NCBI RefSeq assembly: GCF_004340945.1 | Contig: NZ_SLYD01000009.1 | Span: 1-64,000 of the forward strand | Reading direction: 5' to 3' | DNA length: 64,000 nt | Origin: Sphingomonas sp. PP-F2F-A104-K0414 | GTDB lineage: Bacteria > Pseudomonadota > Alphaproteobacteria > Sphingomonadales > Sphingomonadaceae | In this document: positions 1 to 8,635 of the stretch, piece after piece | How the letters are laid out: each line of letters starts with the position of its first letter | Numbering within the stretch: the stretch's first letter is position 1 | Translations under genes and position numbers: made by a program | Notes under the pieces: model-generated | The model's database searches: none | Seen by the model: only the letters and a program-made list of their open reading frames with translations | What the model was told of the DNA's origin: nothing

Positions 1-69
1 GGGAATGGAAAGCTCGACAACAGCGCCCCGAAGCCATCGCGCAAGCCGCGTAGCATCAGTCGCGCCAAA

Positions 70-264
70 CTAGAGGGCGCTCACCGAATGCATACCGATC
101 AACAACAGAACGGCGATCGCAATCGCGACGTTGCCTCGTGTAAGCCGGTTTGCCGCAACAGCAGGTTGTTGCACCATCACACTGTGCAGCGACCGCCCGA
201 TCTGCGTGTCCTTGGCCACGGTCAAAGCTGCCCAGCACATCAAGAACAGAACTATCGGCGTCAT
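70..264 (-). CDS. small two-helix membrane protein
   Basis: This 64-residue protein has two hydrophobic segments (about residues 2-16 and 46-60) joined by a polar linker, so it is probably a small inner-membrane protein. The ATG has a GGAG ribosome-binding site nine bases upstream, which supports a real gene despite its size. It lies 14 bp downstream of the 273-aa membrane protein and is probably the last gene of the DUF2975/XRE operon read from position 1830. I recognise no family; a role with the upstream membrane proteins is inferred only from position. Confidence 0.55.
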   Translation of the reverse strand: MTPIVLFLMCWAALTVAKDTQIGRSLHSVMVQQPAVAANRLTRGNVAIAIAVLLLIGMHSVSAL

Positions 265-278
265 ATAACCGCACTCCG

Positions 279-1100
279 CTATGCGCCTTCAGGGGTATGA
301 ACATTCGACGGGTTCAGATCGCTAGGATGCACGGTCCAGCCCCGCCAGGTCAGCCCGGTCCTCACTCCGACGAACATTGCAGAGCCGACCAGCGCTGCAA
401 ATAGTCCGACCCACAGTGCATCGAAAAGCATGAGCATCCACACGATCGGCAGTGCCCGTCCCAAAGCCAGCTTGTGGTTTGCCATGTGGAGCGCCTGCGA
501 TGGCGCGAATGCCACGGCGATCAGCACGCTGAGCATGATCGCGGCGGGCAGCAGCGACGTCATGGCGCGCTTCGGCGTCACGAACACGTCCTCTACCAAC
601 GCGCCAATGACGTAGATCAGGCCCCCCCCCTGAATTACGGCAGAAACGATCTGAAGAGGTATGTTGATCACGGGTGACAAGCCTTGCTTTCCCAGCCACG
701 CGAACGGCCACGCAACCGCGAACCCTATGATCAACCCCGCTGCGACGCGCAGCAGAGTTGCTGGCGGGACCAGTAGTGTTCGGGGGATCGACCTCACCGA
801 CCAGAACCGCGCGACAGCGAGCATGGCGATCATGAACCCTACCAGCTTCACGTAACCGAAACCCCAACGAAGAGGATCGTTAGCAAGCGCACGGAAACGC
901 CCTGCGGAGTCGAACATACCCAGATGGATCTCCGCGACATGCTGCATGAATTCCGGCAGCACGGCGATGCCGAGGATCAGCGGCGCGGTCACCACCGTCC
1001 GCCCGCCATGCTGATAGGTTTCGAGTACGGCGCGCCCTACGCCACGTAGCGCGCTCTCCATCCCCCTTCGCGTACCGGCTTTCTCCGCAAGGTCGATCAA
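279..1100 (-). CDS. multi-pass membrane protein of the DUF2975/XRE operon
   Basis: A 273-residue integral membrane protein with about five or six hydrophobic segments and short charged loops. The assigned TTG start overlaps the stop of the upstream XRE regulator, implying translational coupling; an ATG at codon 14 is an alternative. Nothing enzymatic is visible. Neighbours suggest it is a target or partner of the XRE/DUF2975 pair. A run of nine C residues (622-630 on the plus strand) lies inside the gene and could be slippage-prone. Family unknown; the gene call is solid, the function is not. Confidence 0.7.
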   Translation of the reverse strand: MIDLAEKAGTRRGMESALRGVGRAVLETYQHGGRTVVTAPLILGIAVLPEFMQHVAEIHLGMFDSAGRFRALANDPLRWGFGYVKLVGFMIAMLAVARFWSVRSIPRTLLVPPATLLRVAAGLIIGFAVAWPFAWLGKQGLSPVINIPLQIVSAVIQGGGLIYVIGALVEDVFVTPKRAMTSLLPAAIMLSVLIAVAFAPSQALHMANHKLALGRALPIVWMLMLFDALWVGLFAALVGSAMFVGVRTGLTWRGWTVHPSDLNPSNVHTPEGA

Positions 1101-1315
1101 TCCGTTTCCCCCATTTGCGTGAAACTAAGGATGTCACCCGGCTGACAGTCGAGCACCTCGCAAATCGCCTCCAGGGTCGAGAAGCGGATCGCCTTCGCTT
1201 TGCCAGTCTTCAGGATCGATAGGTTCGCCATTGTGATATCGACCGCTTGCGATAACTCGGTCAACGTCATCCGCCGAGCCGCAAGCATGTCGTCGAGTGT
1301 GACGACGACGGGCAT
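1097..1315 (-). CDS. XRE/Cro-type helix-turn-helix regulator (YozG-like)
   Basis: A 72-residue DNA-binding protein of the short Cro/CI (HTH_26, YozG-like) type. The helix-turn-helix runs from about residue 16 to 50 (TLTELSQAVDITMANLSILK), followed by the typical segment around FSTLEAICEVLDCQPGDIL. Its ATG overlaps the stop codon of the DUF2975 gene (TGATG), so the two are translationally coupled. Pairing of a YozG-like regulator with a DUF2975 membrane protein is a recurrent arrangement. It probably binds the tandem palindromes just upstream of the operon (1844-1875) and autoregulates it; that link is inference. Confidence 0.88.
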   Translation of the reverse strand: MPVVVTLDDMLAARRMTLTELSQAVDITMANLSILKTGKAKAIRFSTLEAICEVLDCQPGDILSFTQMGETD

Positions 1316-1830
1316 CAGACGGTCATCGCCAGATCGTCACGCATCGCCGCACCGACGCGGAACACGCGGGCAAGCACGAAGAGCATCACCACGCCGATCC
1401 AGCCGGTAAAGCCGGGAACCCAAGTCGCGTGATCGATACCAAGACGATCAAGCGCGAACACGATGGCACCGAACGCTAGATCAAGCACCTGAATGGCGAA
1501 TAAGGCCCAGCCAATCCGCTGAAGCCGATCCGCATTGGCAACGATGAACGGATCGCCCGCGCGTACCGTTTCCATGATCGCCAACAGGCGGCTGAAGAGC
1601 TGATAGACTGCGACGCAGACGACAATGCTGAGTAAGCCTGTGGCACGAAGCAAAGTGATCGTCTCCGCGACATGGTTGCCGTGATATTTTGTGGAAATCT
1701 GCGCGGAAAGCGCGTCGCCTAAAACGAAGGAAAGGACGATCGCGATTATGAAACCGATTGCTACCGCCCAGTTCAACCAGTGCGCGAACCGTACCAATCC
1801 GTTTGCGACGACGAGAATTCGATCCTGCAC
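1315..1830 (-). CDS. DUF2975 family membrane protein
   Basis: A 171-residue protein with four predicted membrane helices and the DUF2975 layout, including the motif AGDPFIVANADRLQRIGWALF in the loop before helix three. The start is a GTG preceded by GGAGG at five bases, and it is the first gene of the operon. The family has no established biochemical role but is usually encoded with a small XRE regulator, as here. The promoter region upstream holds two copies of a 15-bp palindrome. Confidence 0.88.
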   Translation of the reverse strand: MQDRILVVANGLVRFAHWLNWAVAIGFIIAIVLSFVLGDALSAQISTKYHGNHVAETITLLRATGLLSIVVCVAVYQLFSRLLAIMETVRAGDPFIVANADRLQRIGWALFAIQVLDLAFGAIVFALDRLGIDHATWVPGFTGWIGVVMLFVLARVFRVGAAMRDDLAMTV

Positions 1831-1843
1831 AAAGGCCTCCGTT

Positions 1844-1875
1844 TATCGAAAAGCGATATGTATCGTTTTTCGATA
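1844..1875 (-). promoter_or_regulatory. two tandem 15-bp palindromic operators before the DUF2975 operon
   Basis: TATCG-AAAAG-CGATA (1844-1858) and TATCG-TTTTT-CGATA (1861-1875) lie back to back, centres 17 bp apart, and together form an almost perfect 38-bp palindrome (1841-1878). They sit directly upstream of the ribosome-binding site of the DUF2975 gene. The likely binder is the XRE regulator encoded two genes down; this is inferred from position and symmetry. Confidence 0.7.
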
Positions 1876-1878
1876 AAC

Positions 1879-2231
1879 GTCAATCATATCGGCCCCACGA
1901 CAGGGTTTGATCGGTAGTATCGGCTCGCATCACCGGCAAGTTACACGCCTCCTGTATTCCGAACGGAGCGCCAGAGTTAGGGCAAGGCCTTCTCAAAACA
2001 GCATCCTTCGCGGGAATGCCGATCGAACCAGAACGCCCACTTGCGGACCCTCCCCAGTTGGATCACGTTAGTGCGTCTGATATTCGGCAGAGTTGAGCGC
2101 TGCCATCCTGTTCTCGGCCTAGCTCGAGAGGCAATTGAAGCCTCTGGCATCACCAGAAAGACGGTGCCCGATACGGATTCTATGGACACCCCGTCGACAC
2201 GGATTTCGACGATGCCGCATAGAAGCTTAAT
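1879..2231. other. intergenic, no gene supported
   Basis: This 353-bp stretch contains only short open frames with no recognisable start, ribosome-binding site or domain. Apart from the operator edge at its left end I see no convincing feature. Confidence 0.5.
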
Positions 2232-2492
2232 TCAAGGCGCCAGCAACCTTAATAATGCCGTGATTAGGCCTACTAGAGTTAACGTTGCAGCCGCGAATAG
2301 CGTCAACCCTAAGATGACGCCGACGAGCACGGATGAGGCTCCGATGACCTGAGTGGCTAAGGCGGCGACGAGAGAAGATATAGTAGCTAGTAAAAGGCCG
2401 CCACGGAAGAAGCGATGCCCTCCTACCGCCCAGCCGAAGAGAGGAACGGTAAAGGCGAAATAGAGAACGAGGCTAAACGTCGTTGCCAGCAT
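2232..2492 (-). CDS. small membrane protein
   Basis: An 86-residue, very hydrophobic protein with three predicted helices (about 2-22, 32-52 and 56-83). An AGGA element lies eight bases before the ATG. It stands alone between non-coding stretches and matches no family I can name. The hydrophobic pattern and ribosome-binding site favour a real gene, but it is short. Confidence 0.5.
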   Translation of the reverse strand: MLATTFSLVLYFAFTVPLFGWAVGGHRFFRGGLLLATISSLVAALATQVIGASSVLVGVILGLTLFAAATLTLVGLITALLRLLAP

Positions 2493-3026
2493 AAAATTGT
2501 CCTACGCGAACCCACTAAATTTTGCCAGTTCATTTCCTATAGTTACGGCGATATGATTTATCTTTTGCGAGGCTTAGGCATATAATATTAACTCTGCACA
2601 ACTATTCGACACCGGAGCGGAAGGTCTAACAAAAAGGTAGCGACATTGCTCGCCTCTCGCCGCGGCGCAAACCAGTACTCTTGTCCCGCACGCGCGGCCC
2701 CTCCGCCCTTTGAGGCTTGATCAGGACGTTTCTGCAACAGGCCCAAGTATCCGTATTCGACGCCGCATCACGATGTTCGGCGAGTTTCACAGGCAGCCGT
2801 CCGATTGCTCTCGCACCAAACCTCTCCACCTTACGACTGGCAGCAAGGCCCCCTCCCAATCTGGTGGACCGCAAACTGCGCGCGGTAGGGCCGCACGGTT
2901 CCACCTATCCGATATCCGGGGGGTCGTCGAAGTACCACCTTCCAGTCAGGCGATTGGCACGCTAAGTGCGCTGAACATGATTTGCCGGTCGTGGCTATCG
3001 CAAACAAGTTTAAGGGCGTCCGACTA
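2493..3026. other. intergenic, no gene supported
   Basis: This 534-bp stretch has an AT-rich segment around 2500-2600 upstream of the small membrane protein gene and then several overlapping frames with arginine- and proline-rich translations typical of non-coding GC-rich DNA. No feature could be supported. Confidence 0.45.
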
Positions 3027-3443
3027 TCAATCGATGATCGCCTTGACGGCTTTCACTGCCGCGGCGCCGATGGCAAGGACGTTCAAACCACCGCCGCATC
3101 CCGCGTTTCCGTTTGCACCGACGCCGGATCCCGAACAGTTGCTCCCTTCCCTGAGTATGTCCGCCCGCGTGTCGCGGACAACATCATGCGGACCGACGTC
3201 ATCTCCATCGATGGCGCCCAGACGATATCTGCCGTCGTCCCGTCTTCCACAAACGACCAGATCATCCGGCGCGCCCTTACTCGAACACAATGCCGACGCA
3301 GTTACGCCGGTCATGCTCCGATACTTCGTCATGGGGTCATTGCTCGCTTGCGCGGCTGCCGGGGCGGCAAACGCCACGAGAGATGCGATCAGCGATCCGA
3401 CGCAGATCGTCGGTTTCTGCGATTTTTGAGCCGCGCGCTTCAC
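3027..3443 (-). CDS. secreted sphingomonad protein of unknown function
   Basis: A 138-residue protein with a clear signal peptide (hydrophobic core about residues 14-27, then AAPAAAQA). The central motif DDLVVCGRRDDGRYRL is typical of small exported proteins in sphingomonads. The C-terminal third is rich in Gly and Asn with paired Cys. The assigned start is a GTG with a weak ribosome-binding site. No enzymatic residues are apparent; it probably acts in the periplasm or envelope. Confidence 0.65.
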   Translation of the reverse strand: MKRAAQKSQKPTICVGSLIASLVAFAAPAAAQASNDPMTKYRSMTGVTASALCSSKGAPDDLVVCGRRDDGRYRLGAIDGDDVGPHDVVRDTRADILREGSNCSGSGVGANGNAGCGGGLNVLAIGAAAVKAVKAIID

Positions 3444-4092
3444 CGAAAGACTGCCGCGACCGGTGAGGACGAAAAGGTCAAATCAATCTCCCAACGCAAT
3501 AGGATACATGTAGAAGCCTAAAGCAACCTCCCTGTCAAATTTCCTATCTCAATGAACATTCATGTCACGATACCGCCATTTCCGTTCTATCTGCAATCGC
3601 CACAGCTGAAAATAAAACATATCATCAGAACACAATGGATATAATGATTCGAATCGTTAGCTAGAAATGTTTGCCGCCGTGCTTTCCCAAATTTTTCCTT
3701 ACATCGGGAAATTCGATTAGACTTTTGAGCGGATGATCTATTTGCCAGAGAATGCGAGACGTTCGTATCCACGGTCAAGCTGCCTAGGCTCCGCAACATG
3801 AGGTGCACGTGTTGCAGCTCGTGAGCCAAGGATCGGCATGTGAGGCGTACCCACGCATGGGCAGCGTATCTGCCGATTGTCTTCGTGATGCTCCCATCGT
3901 CGTACGGACCGGGACGCTGACGGAACGCCGGACGATGATGGCTTTGGCGGAGATGGCCGGGTCACTTCCGTGGAATCTCCTGCGCCGACGGACTTGGCCG
4001 GATACGAGCCTCGTCATTCGAGATCGTCGCACGCGTCCATCGCTTGCTGACAGACCGCACCGCCAAGTTCCAAGGCTCACGATAAAGGTACG
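3444..4092. other. intergenic, no gene supported
   Basis: This 649-bp stretch begins with an AT-rich half (about 3500-3730). The right half has open frames on both strands, but none with a domain, a signal peptide or a good start site. Confidence 0.45.
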
Positions 4093-4824
4093 ATGATGCA
4101 CCACTTCCGCCCGGACAAACTCACGAGACTGCTACTGGCTGCCGCCACCATGCTGCTGGTGCAGACGCCGGCTCTGTCCCAGGACGCCACGCCGGTCCCC
4201 GCTGCGGACGAGATCGTTGTTACGGGTTCACGTGAGGGAACCCTCGATCTCAAGAGACTGCTGAATGCCGTGTCCGCCTTCAAGGCGGATCGCGCCACGT
4301 TCGCACCCGAGGGCGTTCTCAAATTCCAACTTCGTCCGGAATCCGGCTATCCGGTGAAGGGGATGAAGCTTGCACTGCGCACCGACGACGATCGTTCGGT
4401 GACGGTCGACATCGACGAGGACGGCCGCTTCGCGTTGCCAGACCAGATTTCCGATCGTTGGGAGCTGGTGCACAACCTCGGCAAGCGGGCGGTGTCTGTT
4501 CGCCCCCTCGTGCTTTCTCCTGGTTCCACCGAGTTCGACCGGCCGCTAGGTGACCTTCGGCTCCAGTGCCGGGTGAGTTGGGAGATTCGCAAGAAGGCGT
4601 ACTCGTTCATCTCGCGCGCAGGTTTCGGCGCCCTCGGGGGTTGCTCAAGCACCCGCTTCGCGTTCGTCACGACGACGCCCCGACCGATCACTGCCGCGCG
4701 CGCCATGGCCGTCGGCCATGTCCTCGACCTGCCGATCGCGGCGAACCGCGCGGGATACCAGGCTCCACTCGGTGACAAACGCCTTCCGAACAGCACGCGC
4801 ATTCGAGCTACGCCGTCGACATAG
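4093..4824 (+). CDS. secreted hypothetical protein with DEIVVTGSR motif
   Basis: A 243-residue exported protein. A signal peptide (residues about 10-28, ending ALSQ-DA) is followed by DEIVVTGSR at about 39-47, a segment commonly found after signal peptides of sphingomonad envelope proteins and TonB-dependent receptors. The rest appears to be a compact beta-rich domain. AAAGG precedes a double ATG; the second ATG at 4096 is an equal candidate. It is not a receptor: it is far too short and no barrel is present. Confidence 0.75.
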   Translation: MMHHFRPDKLTRLLLAAATMLLVQTPALSQDATPVPAADEIVVTGSREGTLDLKRLLNAVSAFKADRATFAPEGVLKFQLRPESGYPVKGMKLALRTDDDRSVTVDIDEDGRFALPDQISDRWELVHNLGKRAVSVRPLVLSPGSTEFDRPLGDLRLQCRVSWEIRKKAYSFISRAGFGALGGCSSTRFAFVTTTPRPITAARAMAVGHVLDLPIAANRAGYQAPLGDKRLPNSTRIRATPST

Positions 4825-5222
4825 GGCGTGAATAATCCGCCGAGTCGGGAGCGAGCCGAAATGGAATAATCGGGCTTCCGTTGAGCCGAACAGCAGGATT
4901 GCGCCCACGGCGAAGACCGATCCGCTCCCACCAAGTGGATAGCAAGGCTAGCCATCTAACAACAGGAACGCCCGACGAAACAGCCAAATGTCACAATACC
5001 ACCCGACTGGTTTTTTAGGACGGGATTGGGTGTTTTTGAACGTTGCGGCGTAGGATTTAGCATCTAGATCGGATTTTGACGCAGTTGGGATCGACCTCGA
5101 ATTGCTAATCTGAGGAAGCGGTTCTTCATTGCCTCGGACCTGATGCGATCGCGGTTGAATGATGCCGAGAACGTCTTCGAACCGATAGTGGTTGGGTTAA
5201 GCCGACCTGTCAGGAGGGTATT
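4825..5222. other. intergenic, no gene supported
   Basis: This 398-bp gap separates two exported-protein genes. It contains an AT-rich tract near 5010-5070 that may hold the promoter of the downstream gene. No RNA or gene could be supported. Confidence 0.4.
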
Positions 5223-6038
5223 TTGTTCACGTCGAAGCCAACGTCTTCGCGAAATTTTTTCCGAGGGTCATTCGCGGCTTTGTTCGTCTGTGCCGCCGCG
5301 CCGGCTGCCACCCCGGAGTACCCGTTCGATGGGCGATGGAGGATGGATACGACGTCGCTCAAGGGCAACATCAAACCGACGACGTTTCAGTTGATCGATG
5401 GGGGGTTCAAGCGAGACGATAATGAGATCGTGAAGGCGGATGGTCAGTTTCATCACGTGTCCGGAAGCGAATACGTCGACGAGCAGTCGATATCCATCAA
5501 AAGCGGCCACGTCGTCACGGAGGTCGACAGGGTGCGCGGCAAGTTGGCGTACACCGTGGAGTATGTGATCTCACCCGACGGAAAGACTCTGACGTGGCAT
5601 GTGGCCAGCTACACGAGTCCCAGCGGCAAGGCCGTCACGAGCGAGACGGTTCAGCGCCGGATCGGCCCCGCGACGAAGGGTGCTCATCTACTTACCGGGC
5701 GATGGGAACGCGTCAGCGTGACGGCGGATTCCAAGAACGACTGGATACTCAAATTGGACGGCAACCGGTTCAGCTGGCGAACGGAGGTCGGAACCGGCTA
5801 CGACGCCGTAATCGGTGAAAAATCGGTCAGGATCGACGGGGATAATTCCGGCGCCCGCGCATTGATCACGCGGCCTCGACCCGATACGATCGTAGAGACA
5901 GATCTGACGGCTCAGGGCGAGCGCGTAGCCGTGCTGTCCATGCAGATGATGCCCGACGGAAGAACGATTCGTGGGACGGCGAGGACCCTGCGGAAGAAGA
6001 CGTCGACGACATTCTATGTGCGCCGATTGACGGAATAG
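5223..6038 (+). CDS. secreted hypothetical protein with duplicated beta domain
   Basis: A 271-residue protein with an N-terminal signal peptide (hydrophobic residues about 14-28). Two similar halves follow: each starts with a GRW motif (FDGRWRMD, then LTGRWERV) and contains strands ending in LTWHV or FSWRT. This suggests a tandem lipocalin-like or beta-barrel fold, which is inference. The start is a TTG preceded by an excellent AGGAGGG site. No catalytic motif is recognised. Confidence 0.75.
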   Translation: MFTSKPTSSRNFFRGSFAALFVCAAAPAATPEYPFDGRWRMDTTSLKGNIKPTTFQLIDGGFKRDDNEIVKADGQFHHVSGSEYVDEQSISIKSGHVVTEVDRVRGKLAYTVEYVISPDGKTLTWHVASYTSPSGKAVTSETVQRRIGPATKGAHLLTGRWERVSVTADSKNDWILKLDGNRFSWRTEVGTGYDAVIGEKSVRIDGDNSGARALITRPRPDTIVETDLTAQGERVAVLSMQMMPDGRTIRGTARTLRKKTSTTFYVRRLTE

Positions 6039-6174
6039 TACTGCCGATCGTCAGTGAGGTAGGCGGTTGCACTGCACGCACGGCGCCACGATCGCGTCAG
6101 TCCCGTGCCGGGCCTTCGGAAACGCATCGTTTTCAATCTAATGTTGCGCTTCCGCATTCACGGAACGAATTACC

Positions 6175-6627
6175 TCAGATCCCCTCCGACAGATATGCCT
6201 GCATGTTCGACAGTCCCGCCTCCGTGAGCTCGAGATAGTGACGCCTTCCGTCCCGCGGATCCTTGGTTCGTCTGATCAGGCCGACCTTCTCCAACAGGCC
6301 GACGTAGCGAAGCGCCGTCGACTGGGGCGTCGACGATGCGATGCACGCGCTGCTCACACTAACCGGTTTGGCCCTGCCCTGCGCTATGAATAGATCCAGC
6401 AGGATGTCCCACGACGGTTCGCCGAACAGTGCGCTCGTTCCTGCCATCCTGGCGTCGCGTCGTCTTCGCTCCTTGTAGAGACCTTCAGCCCGCTCGATGA
6501 GGTTGGGACTGATGGAATGCGAGGCGACACGGTAGGTCTCCCGTCCCTTCTTCGATCTTCTGGACGTAGCCCCTTTCTGCTTCCGGGCGGAAACGGGACT
6601 GGACTGCTCGACGTTGGTTCCGGTCAT
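6175..6627 (-). CDS. MarR-like winged-helix DNA-binding protein
   Basis: A 150-residue protein with a basic N-terminal tail and a winged helix in the second half. The recognition region is about residues 88-113 (SSTPQSTALRYVGLLEKVGLI) and the wing is RTKDPRDGRRHYLELTEAG, as in MarR proteins. Its ATG overlaps the stop of the RadC-like gene (ATGA), so it ends the operon read from 8599. It may regulate that operon; no operator was identified. Confidence 0.8.
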   Translation of the reverse strand: MTGTNVEQSSPVSARKQKGATSRRSKKGRETYRVASHSISPNLIERAEGLYKERRRRDARMAGTSALFGEPSWDILLDLFIAQGRAKPVSVSSACIASSTPQSTALRYVGLLEKVGLIRRTKDPRDGRRHYLELTEAGLSNMQAYLSEGI

Positions 6628-7244
6628 GCGAGAAGCCCCGCCCGGTGAAAGCTGTATATCTTCTCGGCGCCCACTATGAGATGGTCGATGACGACTATGT
6701 CATGCCGCCCCGCTTCCGCGGAGATCTTCAGCGTGAGCTCGATGTCCTGCCGACTCGGCGTCGGGTCGCCACTGGGATGGTTGTGGACGAGTATCAACGA
6801 CGCGGAGCCGAGTTCCGACGCTCGATCAATCATCGGACCAACAGCCATGGCAACTCGGGTTCCGGTGCCTTCCCCGATCTGCTCGTCGCGTATCAGCCGA
6901 TTAGCCGCGTCGAGATGTAGAATCCTGATGCGCTCCGTGACGGCGAAGCTGAGGTTGAAGCGCAGATAGTCCGCTACCTGCGGCAGGCAGGAAAGAAGGG
7001 GTCGATCAGCGATCCGCGACCGAAGAACATGCATGGCCGCGGCATTGAAGCTGGAGATGCCCCGCGCCGTCGCCCCTCGTCCCCGGACGACGCGTCTGAT
7101 GCTGCCCGGCGAAGCCGCAAGCACGGCACCGAGGGATCCGAACTCCGCGAGCAGTTGGTCCGCCCGTCCGAACGGGTCACCCTCTCCGCCTGCAGCGACT
7201 ATCCAAGCGAGATGCCGTCGCGCCTCCCTCTCCGAAGACGGCAT
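6624..7244 (-). CDS. RadC-family JAB-domain protein
   Basis: A 206-residue protein whose C-terminal half is the RadC/MPN (JAB) domain. The metal-binding motif HNHPSGDPTPSRQD is complete (H154, H156, D160 with this start). The N-terminal part has a helix-hairpin-helix-like segment (about 25-60). Upstream in-frame sequence belongs to the overlapping membrane gene, so I place the start at the ATG at 7244, a 46-bp overlap. RadC proteins are linked to DNA metabolism in mobile and competence settings, but their biochemical role is unsettled. Its operon with a LuxR-type and a MarR-type regulator suggests a regulated cassette. Confidence 0.85.
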   Translation of the reverse strand: MPSSEREARRHLAWIVAAGGEGDPFGRADQLLAEFGSLGAVLAASPGSIRRVVRGRGATARGISSFNAAAMHVLRSRIADRPLLSCLPQVADYLRFNLSFAVTERIRILHLDAANRLIRDEQIGEGTGTRVAMAVGPMIDRASELGSASLILVHNHPSGDPTPSRQDIELTLKISAEAGRHDIVVIDHLIVGAEKIYSFHRAGLLA

Positions 7245-7636
7245 CGCAGGACGCCCACGGCGAGAATGCTCACCATCGGCCAGCCCGCCCAGGTCGCCAT
7301 CAGTTGGTAGCCGTACCGCCAAAGGGACGGATTGACGGCTTTGCCCACGTGCGAGAGGAACGTGAGTAGTTGCAGGGCTGTCACGCATAAAGGCCACCAA
7401 CGGTCCGCGCGGACGGTGATCCACACCAGTCCCGCCAGAAGACAGGCATCGATAAGAAACACCCCGATCTCGACGTCCTTGTACCTCAGCGCGATGGCGG
7501 AGCGAACGACCGGCGTTGCGACGGCAGCCGCCAGGAACATCGCGGCCACCGCCTTTTCCGGTTCTTCGCCCCACTTGAAGCAGGCGAAGGACACGATTGA
7601 CAAGGAGGACCAGAAGAGGATGAAATAGATCGACAT
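7199..7636 (-). CDS. membrane protein upstream of the RadC-like gene
   Basis: A 145-residue membrane protein with four hydrophobic segments (about 3-18, 28-45, 55-72 and 103-123). The longer open frame extends to 7822, but residues before MSIYFILFW are unlike protein, so I place the start at the ATG at 7636. It overlaps the RadC-like gene by 46 bp, consistent with coupled expression. Function unknown. Confidence 0.65.
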   Translation of the reverse strand: MSIYFILFWSSLSIVSFACFKWGEEPEKAVAAMFLAAAVATPVVRSAIALRYKDVEIGVFLIDACLLAGLVWITVRADRWWPLCVTALQLLTFLSHVGKAVNPSLWRYGYQLMATWAGWPMVSILAVGVLRCRLRRGRRDGISLG

Positions 7637-7676
7637 CGGAAGCGCGGACCCCGTTTGGACGTCCGCGCTGTTTGCA

Positions 7677-8030
7677 TCACGCTGCTTCGGAGACAACCCG
7701 CATGGGGGATCTCGCACCGACGAACGGGCTGTTCGGAACGAGCTCCTTGTCGGGACCGACGCCGACCAGTCCGAGGTTTCGGGCGAGGTCGTCCAGGAGC
7801 GGATGCGCCGCGACGATGGCATGGCGAGCGTCGAAGGCGCTGCTTGAGGAGCGGGCCATCAGAGAGAAGATCCCGGATCCCACCGCGGGAGGAAGGTGAG
7901 CCTTGCCACGCGCCTCCACGAGGGTTGCGGCGCAGCGCCCGATCGTCGCGGAGCTGTGTTCGGCGGCGTTTTCGGCCTCACGGAATGCTGCGTGGACTCC
8001 GCGTGCTACTTCCAGACGGGTTTTAGGCAT
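7677..8030 (-). CDS. hypothetical soluble protein
   Basis: A 117-residue helical protein with no membrane segment or recognised motif. It lies 38 bp downstream of the membrane-anchored LuxR-type gene and 40 bp upstream of the next gene, so it belongs to the operon 8599-6175. The codon pattern and position support a real gene. No function can be proposed from sequence. Confidence 0.6.
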   Translation of the reverse strand: MPKTRLEVARGVHAAFREAENAAEHSSATIGRCAATLVEARGKAHLPPAVGSGIFSLMARSSSSAFDARHAIVAAHPLLDDLARNLGLVGVGPDKELVPNSPFVGARSPMRVVSEAA

Positions 8031-8068
8031 TCGATCTGCTCCCGGCCGTCGGGACGCGCCCTCCGGCT

Positions 8069-8599
8069 TCAGTGTTTCGGTGGATCGAGAACATTGGCGA
8101 GGCGCTGGAACGATTCCGACAGCGGAAACGCGAGAATGATGAGCGCGACCAGCAGGATCCCCAGCCCGGTCGTGATCAGCATCCGCGTCGTCGCGGAAAG
8201 AGAGTTCCTTTGCTTCTCCTCCCGAAGAACAGGAAAACCCGACGATGAACGGTCATAGTCGAAGACCGCACGCGTCTCGTGAAACGCGTCATCGTCCGGC
8301 CCCTGCTCCTCGGGTCGTTTCGATGCCCCGTTCGTGATCGGCTCCGGCGATGAAGACCCTCCCCCAGGGAGGGTGATACCCCATTCGGGGGTATGCGCTT
8401 CGTGCTCGGCGAGGGCTCGCGCCAAGGCGAAGCTCTGCCGCACCCCCGTCTTCTCCCGCGCGTTGCGAAGGTGGGTCTTGACGGTCTCCGGGCTGAGGTT
8501 GAGCTGCCGTGCGATCGTCTTCTGGTCGCGTTCGCGCAACAGGACCCGCAGTACGTTCCGTTCGCTTCGAGTAAGCGAATCAAGGAGTTGCGTTTCCAT
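8069..8599 (-). CDS. LuxR-type helix-turn-helix protein with C-terminal membrane anchor
   Basis: A 176-residue protein. Residues about 6-62 form a GerE/LuxR DNA-binding domain (LTRSERNVLRVLL, then LNLSPETVKTHLRNAREKTG). A polar linker (about 70-135) leads to one C-terminal transmembrane helix (about 140-160). The start at 8599 has GGAGG five bases upstream, better than the longer frame beginning at 8674. It heads the RadC/MarR operon. DNA-binding at the N terminus with a C-terminal anchor suggests a membrane-tethered regulator; no sensor domain is visible. Confidence 0.8.
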   Translation of the reverse strand: METQLLDSLTRSERNVLRVLLRERDQKTIARQLNLSPETVKTHLRNAREKTGVRQSFALARALAEHEAHTPEWGITLPGGGSSSPEPITNGASKRPEEQGPDDDAFHETRAVFDYDRSSSGFPVLREEKQRNSLSATTRMLITTGLGILLVALIILAFPLSESFQRLANVLDPPKH

Positions 8600-8635
8600 T
8601 ACGTCCTCCATTGAGCCACCAGACACAGGGACGGC

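Noticed and set aside
2710..3429. Plus-strand open frame of 239 codons.
   Set aside because: It runs antisense to the secreted protein at 3027-3443, which has a signal peptide and a known sphingomonad motif; the plus frame has neither.
6624..7244. RadC-like gene as the insertion target of the Tn554-like module.
   Set aside because: Tn554 inserts into radC, but this RadC-family gene is intact and lies 15 kb from the recombinases.
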